A program made the position numbers and the translations under genes. Source: Ornithodoros turicata (lineage: Eukaryota > Arthropoda > Arachnida > Ixodida > Argasidae). Taken from it: a stretch of 64,000 nucleotides of DNA. Each line of letters begins with the position of its first letter. Positions within the stretch are counted from its first letter, which is position 1. Under the pieces are notes generated by a model. That model worked only from the letters and a program-made list of their open reading frames with translations. It did not search any database and was not told the origin of the DNA. Below, in pieces: positions 38,820 through 48,100 of this stretch. The stretch spans positions 130,572,665 to 130,636,664 of the forward strand of contig NC_088201.1 in assembly GCF_037126465.1 (NCBI RefSeq). Reading direction: 5' to 3'.

Positions 38820-40970
38820 TTTTGATATTAGTGCACCCTTGAGGTTGCACAGTCCTGCACAAACTGTAACGATATCATCCAGTGCTTTTCTGTGTGATAT
38901 TGGGAGGGTTCCTTTCAAGATTCTGTACGACTTGATTCTGTTAATCAGCCTCTCAACGTGTATGCGAAGTGTTGCGATACGCCTTGTCAGAGCACGAGGT
39001 TACAAGAACATGTTCTTGTAACCTCGTGCTCTGACAACTGTGACTTGCCTCGTGTAAAGGCTGGAACGTTGAGCTGCACGCTTTTCGCAAATAGCTCAGG
39101 GGTCAGTGCAAAGCCTCTGTCCGCCATCACCTCATCTCCACGGTTGAGGTAGTTATCCAGGTCAGCTTCTTGCAAAATGACCTTATCCGATGCCCGTCCA
39201 CCATACACATAGGAAACGAACATCACATGTCCGTGTGGTGCAATAACTACAAGAAATTTAGCAGTATTCTGTCCTTTGTAATTACTATATGTCTGTGCCC
39301 TTGCATACAACTGCTTCGGCCGCTGGAGATACACTTCAGTGCCTTGTTATTTTACCAACCACCACCACCACCACTTCAGTGCAGTCTATGATGCACGTTG
39401 TATTTGAGTAGCCACTGCTTCGGAACGACTGTGGTAGTTCTCGCTGGATCACATCTCGTGGTAGCCATACAATTGTCTTTCTTAGCAACCTTGACAGTAC
39501 TTTCAACGTAGCACGAAATATGTCTCCAGCAAGAGTCGTAGAAATGTTAAACCGGCGAGCCAGATCTCCATAGAGCAAGCCAAGTCTTAACCTCATTAGA
39601 GTCAACAAAACTTGGTCACAGAGGGCAACTTTAGTGCCAACTGGCTTAGCGACATTGTTCACAGCCATCACTAATCTGAGAAACATTTCCAGGCACAGGC
39701 CTGTGTAAAAATGGCAGTCACTGTTTGACATTGTATCAGCTGCTGTTTGCGGGAGTGTCTGTGTAGATACACACACTGGTGCCTCTTCATCTCTGCTGCA
39801 GTAAGAATGTTCCATTACAATTTGCAGGTAGGGGTCTTCCCACTGCGTTGATTGATCTTGAAGTTCGGGCAAAACTTGCGTCCCTTGATCTCGAAGTTTG
39901 GGCAAAACTTGCGTCCCCTGATCTCGAAGTTTGGGAAAAACTTGCATCCTCTGATTTGTAGCCAGTCTTGTATTCTGAAGCTGGCTACAGGATACATTTC
40001 CCACAGCTGTGCAGACACTGTCCAATGTGTCATGCTCTCCTGTAGTAATATTGCTGCTTGAATCATCTGTTTGTCTAGGTGACTCCTGCTGGCTTGGCTG
40101 ATATTCCAATGTTTGCGAAGAGTACCTAGCATTCTTGTCACACACAAACTCACACACGGTGTCCTTCGCAGATTCACACATGGTGTCTTTCGTAGATTCA
40201 CGCACAGAGTCTTCCACAGATTCACAGATAGTGTCTTCCACAGACTCGCACCTGGTGAGCAGCAAGCCACTTGTACTGGCTTCAGTGGCATTTCTGTTAA
40301 GATCTTGTCTTTCATGAAGTGGGTCCTGTCTCCTCTGATTCCCCATGTGTCGTACCAGCTTTCTCCTGGCAGGCACAACCTGTTTTGTGAAAAATAATTA
40401 TATTAAATTAAAAATTATTTAAATTGTGGCCATTGTTGTATACCTACTTCATTGTTTCTAATTTTTACAGCTGCAGATACTCACTTTAGTGTGTAAATGT
40501 GTGTACAGATACCTCACCTTTCTGCTGTAACCCATATGGAGCTGGGGCACTGGGTTTTCCTCTGTGGGCTTTCCATCGACGAAATGAATCCAGCAGACCT
40601 AGAATTGCAATAAGATAATAACAGCAATGCATCACTGCAGGGTAAGGTATAAGATGACGAATCTCAGGCAACATAGAAAACCGCCGGAGTGATTGCATGC
40701 AGTAATGGGAAGCGGTGTGAGCAGCTTACCCTGGCATTTTTCGTTGGTACAAAGCCGACCCTTTTCACTGCTACAATCCATTGCTGTCGAATTGACTGTT
40801 TGCTTGGCGCGCTAGGAAATCTGTGGAGGCTGAAGATACCACACCGGCACTCCTCACGTAGGCAGTCGTGCGCATTGCACGTGGTGACGAGCAGTCTTCC
40901 TCTTTTTCTTTGGCTATTTGTACACTGGTATACCACGCAATGCTTCCCTGACGACGTTTTATATGATAGC
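38820..40970 (-). pseudogene. THAP-DDE transposase (DDE_Tnp_4 / Harbinger-like), disrupted
   Basis: Exons on the minus strand. About 40730-40970 holds the THAP domain first half (HCVVYQCTNS .. QQWIVAVKRVGF .. TKNAR), then a GTAAGC donor. Exon 40518-40598 (VCWIHFVDGKPTEENP) closes the THAP domain and ends at GTGAGG. Exon 38820-40379 has a low-complexity acidic linker with Cys/Glu-Ser repeats, a helix-turn-helix-like region (LLTLMRLRLGLLYGDLARRFNIS), and the DDE triad: CIIDCTEV, GGRASDKVI, and HVERLINRIKSYRI. Two lesions break the main exon: a 40-bp insertion at 39332-39371 flanked by an 11-bp direct repeat, and a 54-bp perfect palindrome at 38984-39037. The protein made is therefore probably inactive, although the catalytic residues remain. 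Confidence 0.75.
38984..39037. repeat. 54-bp perfect palindrome within the transposase
   Basis: 27-bp arms with no spacer, centred on ACA|TGT at 39010/39011. It splits the transposase between EHEVTR and the HVER block by inverted duplication of local sequence. Confidence 0.95.
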
Positions 40971-41379
40971 GTCCTGCAAGGGCAAAACGACGAAGCTGAT
41001 GACCACAATCTGTCATGTCCACATGAAGGGCAAGGACATATCCGCACTTAACATAACCCGACTTGAGGGTGAGAAGTGGCGAGTTCGCGGTACGGAAGAG
41101 TACGAAGTACTCGCAAGGAATAACTGCAATGCACCCTGCCAGCTCCGATGTAGGGAGTGCAATGTCTCCGTTCACGCCTATATTGGTTCGTGCCCTTGTA
41201 CACTCATGCACCAACCATATCCATGCAGTGCACCTATATTTTGACTGCAAAGAACTGCGCTCTGTCGAAACCATGCCATCAAATGTGCTGCTTGCTGCAG
41301 CAACTGACCGCATTAATTCCAAACTCATTAATTTACTACTTACTACTTACTACTAACTACCCTTTAATTCCAAACTCAT

Positions 41380-42188
41380 TGTCACTTGAACCACAGGACA
41401 GCCCAGACGAACAATCTGGTAAGTATTCCCCATCCCTTATGGGACCGCGGCTAGCCAAGACATTAAAGTGTCTTGGCAAAATTTATCTCCATGTAACTCG
41501 ACTTGTTTCTTCAACGACTGATGCATTTCCCAATTCCGCTGAGGGCGTATTTGCAGCAGCTAATGAAGGGATCAAAGCGGCATTGGCCCTTAAGCGAGTC
41601 TTGGCCCCAGCGTCTATGTCGATGCATCGCGATCACGAATATACACCAGCAAACAAAGCAATTGCCGCGCAACGAAAAGCGAAGAGACGCAGAGAAGCTT
41701 CAAATCGACCGAGACGAAGGACAGTAAAACAATCCTTGTTTCGGAGACTGGAGAATCTGAAATACATCCACGCGAGGAAGAATTTGGCGAAACGGACGGA
41801 GAGGGGAAAGTAGTGGAAGTTGCGGATGAGGATTTACGACTCGTTTTCCGCCTCACTGGCACGGGCATCAAGGAGAGAATACTGCACGGGGAAAAGGCAG
41901 ATGAAGATTCCCGACTAGATAATCGGCGCCGACATTTCTCGCATACGGTGGTTTTTCACTCACGAAGGATGGGAGTGCGTTATGCAAGTGCTTAACGCTA
42001 AGCGCAAGCATTGGGCCTGCAAAGCCTGTGCCACGACCACGACAAAACCTCGAATGATCCAATGCGACTCCTACAAGAAATTATATCATTACAAATGCGT
42101 TCATGTGAAACGTGCTCCTCGAGGTAATTGGCACTGCAGTGGCGGAATAAAAGCGCTAAAAACACAAGGACGACGGACACACAGTTAG
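41380..42188 (+). pseudogene. Basic C-terminal segment plus PHD finger (MULE- or Penelope-associated)
   Basis: 41380-41813 encodes SPDEQSG..PSLMGPRLAKTL, then a very basic tail (AAQRKAKRRREASNRPRRR). After frame breaks 41815-41995 reads VADEDLRLVFRLTGTG. 41998-42188 encodes a PHD-type finger (WACKACATTTTKPRMIQCD..YHYKCVHV..GNWHCSG). This order is seen at the C-terminus of some MULE-type proteins, which would make it the other half of the remnant at 35557-37040. That link is inference. Confidence 0.4.
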
Positions 42189-42189
42189 C

Positions 42190-42680
42190 GCCGTTTAGGG
42201 CGATAGTTTCGGAGGGTTCTTCGTGGCAAGGGGCTTTAAGTCGGTTCCTGTGCAAGTGTCTAAACCAGTTGCCAATTTCGGATCCCTTTCTGGTAAAAAA
42301 CTCAAATGAGCTTGTGGAGTGGCTAAAATTGCAGGGGAGGGGGGAGGGTAAGATGGTGTGGTCTTTTGATATCGTGGACTTGTTCTACTCACTTCCTACG
42401 TCGGGAATTGTGGATGCTGTTGAGAGGGGGATTGACAGGGTGGGGCTGGTTAGGTTTCAAAATGCTGTGGGTTGTACTGTACCCCAGTTTTTGTGGTTGT
42501 TAAAGGAATACCTTAGTTCCACCATGGTACAATATAACAACTGTTCTTTCAGACAAAAGAAGGGAGTATGTATTGGGTCTAGGATTGCCCCAGTTCTCAG
42601 CAGTTTATACTTGGCTGAGGTGGATTCCAAAATTGAATGTATCCTTAAGGAAAGAAAGGTCCCTGTTACACGGATTTTTA
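42190..42680 (+). pseudogene. Penelope-like reverse transcriptase fragment
   Basis: The frame contains SRFLCKCLNQLP, MVWSFDIVDLFYSLP (first catalytic Asp block), FLWLLKEYL and KKGVCIGSRIAPVLSSLYLAEVD, matching the Penelope-like RT order. The YxDD block that should follow is missing, because a word patch begins at 42681. Confidence 0.75.
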
Positions 42681-42880
42681 CCCAAGCAGCACACAATATT
42701 GGGCCCATATTGGCTGGTCATTGGCGATACGGGTCCAATATGGGATCCGTTTCGCAAAGATTTGGCAAATGGGATTTGGGCAATATGGGGCCCATATTCC
42801 CCATTTTCAGCCAATATTGGGAAAATCCTGGCGATATGGGCCCCATATTGCCCGCGTACACCCCATATTGACTGAAAATA
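42681..42880. repeat. Quasi-palindromic patch (CAATATTGGGCCCATATTG type) with CCCAAGCAGCACAC header
   Basis: Starts with CCCAAGCAGCACAC and continues as degenerate repeats of CCATATTGG, GGGCCCATATT and CAATATGGG. It interrupts the Penelope-like RT frame, so it behaves like an insertion. Confidence 0.6.
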
Positions 42881-42892
42881 CAGAAAATTGTA

Positions 42893-43185
42893 CAGGTCCC
42901 GACAAAAGTTTACGGAACACGCGAGCGGTGTATTTTCTCCTCGGTACGACACCCTAGCGGCAAGCGGAAGCTGGCGAAATCAGGCCAGTTCACTGCCTCA
43001 GAGGGGTGGACGACTGCGCTCTTTGCGACACACAACGGTAGTTTCGGTATGATTACTGTTGCATATGCCCGCGAAGTGAGTTGGATTTTACTGTTGTGCT
43101 CGCCAACAACACGTGATTCAACGATTGTTGAGGCAGCCGCTATCATCGTGATAAGGATGAATCATGGTGTCAACACTTTACAGTG
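42893..43185. repeat. Solo arm of the CAGGTCCCGACAAAAG foldback family
   Basis: Closely matches 14650-14940, starting right after TA (42891-42892). No partner arm is found nearby. Confidence 0.8.
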
Positions 43186-43188
43186 TAT

Positions 43189-43415
43189 CCCAAGCAGCAC
43201 ACCGATGTCGGCCCGACATCAGCCCGATGTCTTGCTGCCGACACGCCCAATGTCGGGCCAACGTCCAACTTGCAACATCGCCCGGAGTTGGGCCGATGTA
43301 ATGTGCCAACTTTGTACCGATATCATATGCCGACAGGTAGCCGATGCTGGTCCGATGTCGTGTGCCGACATGGTACAGATATCATATGCCGCTTGCCAGC
43401 CGATGTTAGGCCAAC
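43189..43415. repeat. Quasi-palindromic patch (CCGATGTCGGCC type) with the same CCCAAGCAGCACAC header
   Basis: The identical 14-base header precedes a different degenerate array (CCGATGTCGGCCCGACATC, TATCATATGCCGAC). Non-coding. Confidence 0.6.
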
Positions 43416-43419
43416 TTGA

Positions 43420-45160
43420 TTTTGTATTTAGTCTGCAGCATGTGTTTTCTACACACTATGATATTAAGACATGAAAGGTGATTTATGTGAATAAACATTT
43501 ATTTGAATTCTGTACTGTACCGGCCCTCTCAGCCTTCTTGTGAGCAGGGCACCTCTTGTGAACTGCAACTTCTGAAGAAAAAAAAAGTGGAAGCAATCAG
43601 TTTCTGTGCATTGCACACCATAACTAGGTAGCATCATTATGAACAGTAAACATCTTGAAAAAAAAATGCATATCTGCTAACAATTCATGCAAAGTACAAT
43701 GACATTTTTCTCATTGTGAATTTATGAAGAAGTCATGTTCAATTATTCATATATATATATTATGTATCTCTGTGCACAATGCAGAATGATAAGCTTCAGT
43801 TATTAAATTCAAGTAACCCTCAACGGACTGCATGATTGGTAATTCCCAAAAATATGAAAGACGGCGAAGAGATATCTGCACGCTAACCACGCAGCGTGGT
43901 GATGCTTGTAACATCACTAAGAGCATCCACCTGAAAAAAAGTTGCCATCCAAACATCTATGGACAAGTCCACCTGCCCATCACAACTACAACACAATTAC
44001 AATGGTTTGAAACACAGAACGGACTTCACAAAGGCCAAAACACGAAAGTGGCTCCCTAAGAAACTGTAGCGAACAGGGCTGCGTCACTGTGCGCATCAAA
44101 TCTACATAGCTAGTACTGATACTAGACACATTTCCCCCAGAAGTGTGCATGAATTTAGACCACATATTTTGCCCGACCTTTACCATGAGACAAAAATTTT
44201 CCCAAAAACTTTATGGCTTTAGTAATTTGTGAACTAAAAGGCAGCACAGTACACAACTCTTTCTTATACATGCTTCTGTCACCCTCAACTTATCAGCACT
44301 GTGGTGTTGATTACTACATCACTTACATTTTGGACACCCTTTGTTAGCCCCCACGTTAGTTAAAAAGGGCCTGTCCAATGCATGAATAAATAAATTAGTG
44401 GAGCACTTTCTTTGGTCTGCATGACCAGCAAGACTAAAAAGTAATCTACGAATATCTTACCCAGGAAATAAGCAAACCGCTTTAATGCCTCACAGCTCTT
44501 TGTTTCCTTCCGCCTTCCCTGTCACCTGCGCAGGTCAAGTATCGTCCCACACGGGCAGTGATCTCTTTGTCCGTTACAGGGACTTTGAGGGTGTCCATCC
44601 GCTTATGGACGGCAGCTTTCAAAGAGAGGAGAAAGAAATGTTTTTAGGCTATATGTACAGCATTGAAGAACTACCACAAAACGAGCATCACAAGTGGGTG
44701 AGGTTATGTTCAGATTGGTATACTACAAGGTTGTATAGCAGAGATATGCCAAAGAAAAAAACAAAATGGAAAACAAAAAGGGAAACAAGAAAAGCCAATA
44801 AACCATCGTGTGGAAATTGATTTCTACTTCCAGCTAATTAATGTGCACATATCAATATAACGCTGCATAGCTAATGGATGATGCTCCAGCAATGCTTACA
44901 AAAAAGAAAGTTTCCCAATAGGTGACACCGTTCTCAAATTATTCTGCCCGGAGATTTACCTGATGCACCCTGTATACCCCATGTGATAAACAGGTTTGCC
45001 ATATCATGAAGCTAGCTTAGCTTGTGTATAAAGTTATATAAATATGTGCCTCATGCTGTTTGCCCATCTGGCATTACTGTATTACATTTTCCTGGGGTAA
45101 AGGTGGGGAAGCATAATTTATTATCACTTCCAACAAAAACACCTTCCAAAAACGGTACTC
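43420..45160. other. Mostly non-coding; 3' region of the DUF4806-type gene expected here
   Basis: The last exons of the minus-strand gene should lie here, but I could not place them with confidence. A 111-codon plus-strand frame at 44485-44820 (QVSSHTGSDLFVRY .. lysine-rich end) has no recognised domain. Confidence 0.3.
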
Positions 45161-45162
45161 AC

Positions 45163-48100
45163 TGAGGACACAGTCAAAAAGGCGTGTGCCCTTGAAGGAT
45201 CGCTTTCCATTCCGGCCCTCAACCGTAATCTTCTGCTGCAGTGATTTCTTGGTGCATGTTTCCATTATGACACGCACCACATCATCGAGATTTGCACCAC
45301 CCAGGACTGCTAGTCTATCCGCCTAGCAAACAGAAGAGCATTGATCGTTGTTAGCATTATCCTGCAAAACAGGGGGTATTTTCTGGTGGGGATCACACAG
45401 GGCTCCCAAGCAGTTCACTACATGACACAAAGTTCATTTGGTTCGTCACATACACCCACTGTATTAATCATCACACTTTTCACGTTCAATTCATAAGGAT
45501 GCACTTACAAGGTTCCTCCTTGTACTATTGTCCTCTAGCTTGCTCTCTAATTCTTCCCACTCTTCACAGGTTGAAAGTGGCTCTGGCAGAATATCCCCGA
45601 GCAAACCACTGGTCTCCTCCAGTGCTGCTGTCCCCATATTACACCTGCATTCTGCTACTGCAGCCCTAAGGTCTCGCACCGCTGCCTTTAGTTCAATTAA
45701 CATTTTGAGAGTCTTTCTCTCAAAAGCTGCAAAGCAATATGGGTCAGGTTAGGTTGACATAAAACCATTTTCTGATTACCGCGTAACTAGGTGCCCAAAA
45801 CTGTCATTGCACATGTTCACCTGCACCTAATAAAGGACTTCAGAAAATCCCAGAAGGCAGTGCACCGTGCTTTGAATTGCGGGACCTTATTACGACAGAG
45901 GAAGAGCCATCAAACCATTTTGGTTCTCATTGCCTGCCTATAGTCCACCACGGGTCAAGATCAGGGGAAGTGAAACTTGAAAGGCATAAAAAAAAAACTT
46001 TTTTTGTCCGCTCTTAATAAGTTCCCGGAATGCTGCATGCCTGCAAAGCTTGTCAGGATTTTCTGAAACAGTCGAGTACCCTTGAAACCATCAAACTGTG
46101 GGATTTTATTATGAGACAGGAAAAGCCGCCAAACTGTTTCAGTTTCTTCTTTCCCACCTATTATCCAGCAGGGCAGGGGGGCATTGTTTATTGAAATAAA
46201 AAATCAACAGGGAGAAACATGAAAGACATAAAAAAAAGCTTTTTTTTTCTCCACTATTAGTAAGTTCCCCGAATGTTGGATGCCCACAAAGCCTGTCAGG
46301 ATTTTCTGAAACTGTCTAGTATACACAATTTCAACTTCAGTTCAACAAGGGCTAAGTGACGACTGACTCTCAGTACATGCGTAATTGTGATTTACTTTAC
46401 TAGAGGTTTTTGATGTTACAAAGAGTAGTAGAAGGGCAGAGATACGCAGAACCAAAGAGCATGGTGACCATCATTCCCCACCGCTCTAGATAGGAAGGTA
46501 TTTGGAGCAAGAGCGTTCGCGCCAAGGAGGAGCACGCACCAAGACCGCCCCCGCGCGTTTCGCGGCCGCGCGTCGCGTAGAGAGGGGTTTCCTTCTCGCG
46601 TTTGAACATGCGTGAACATGCAAAATACATCTTATTCCCTTTCCACATCTTTTAATACATCCCCGAGCGGGGAGTTTTAATCGTCATTTACCAACGATCA
46701 ACTCACCTATCAACTTTCTACACAAAATGGGAGCTGCATGGAAGCTTTTCACTCGATGTTTTGGAAAGGAATATGATGATGAGCGGGAGACGGCGGACGA
46801 GAAAAAATGGCGACTTAAACAAGAAATATATGAAGCAAAAGCAGAAGCTGTGAGGAGGTTCCTCGCACACGAGCGTCTTATAGAAATGAAGCGTCGTTCC
46901 GCGAAAAGTCAAGACGATCAAATCGATTGGTGAGATGTACAATAAATCCATTTCTCACACCATCACTTATTCATTGTCTCATTTACTTTTGCATCGTGAT
47001 GTCTGACGCAGGTCGATTTGCTTTTATCCACCCTGCAAGGGTTATTATTTGCGGTCCTTCAATGTCGGGTAAAACCTATCTCGTTCGTAACATTTTAAGA
47101 AATCTTACAGTATTCACTGTAGTCCCAGAGCAAATCTTTTACGTTAGCAAATATGATGCGACCTGGCAAAATGAATTCGCAAATGATGTTACATTCCAGA
47201 AAGAGCTACCAAAGACATGGGATGAGAGCGTGCCTACTTTGATTATAGTCGACGATCTCATGACTGAGAAGAATGTGATGCAAGAAATGGTTCATCTCTA
47301 TACGAGAGCATCACATCATAAGAACGCATCCATTGTTTTTCTTTGTCAGTACTTATTTCACAACGACGTCAACTATAGAACATTATCTCACAATAGCACA
47401 TATATAATATTATTTAATAATTTAAGGTCACGCACGCAGCTGGAACTTTTAGGACGCCAGATCTTCGGCAAAGCTCAATTACCATACTTTATCAGTGCAT
47501 TTGAGCAGGCAACAGAGAAACCATTTGGTTATCTAGTGATTGACCTACACCCTCTGACGCAGTCTCAATTTCGTCTGCGAACAGGCATTACTGGAAACGT
47601 TCGACAGTTTGTTTTCTTGCCAAAATGAAAACTCTGCGTCATCATTTAACTTTTCTAAAAGTCCTTGCAACATGTACACCTAAAGAGCGCGATGAGATTT
47701 TAAAGGAGGCGCCACCTCATAGCATAGAAGCTCTTTCTGAAGTCTGTAAGAATATATTGAATGGTAATATTAAGCTACCGCCCAGATTGTTCAAAGAGCT
47801 GGAAAAGTATAAACACACCATTCGATACATTGCATATAAAACGCTGCACAAATCACCAAAAAGACTAAGATCCTTCCTCTATCGTCAGAGGGGTGGATTA
47901 GTGCCACTAATCCCCTTATTACTCACGGGATTAACCAGTGTGCTCGGTGGTGTCGCAGGTCGTGCTCTAGCAAAGACGGTAGGTGTCTAAAAAATGGCTA
48001 CAAAGGTTGAGGTATTGACTCCTATCGAATCAATTCTGGAATCTAACGAAAGCGATGATATTAAAGTAAAACGAATGTTAACTGCTATGTACTACATTAT

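Noticed and set aside
42605..43474. Several overlapping frames on both strands (up to 141 codons)
   Set aside because: They run through palindromic word patches and the solo foldback arm. Composition follows the repeats.
44485..44820. 111-codon plus-strand frame with a lysine-rich end
   Set aside because: No domain recognised and no splice or promoter support, so not listed as a gene.
46400..46648. 82-codon minus-strand frame, repeated as a 93-codon frame at 56455-56736
   Set aside because: Both are simply the GC-rich inverted repeat read from each arm. They share sequence only within the repeat and continue into unrelated flanks.
46927..46998. Longer ATPase N-terminus from ATG 46927
   Set aside because: The extra segment is hydrophobic, not ATPase-like, and would overlap the previous gene. 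ATG 46999 gives the normal family length.
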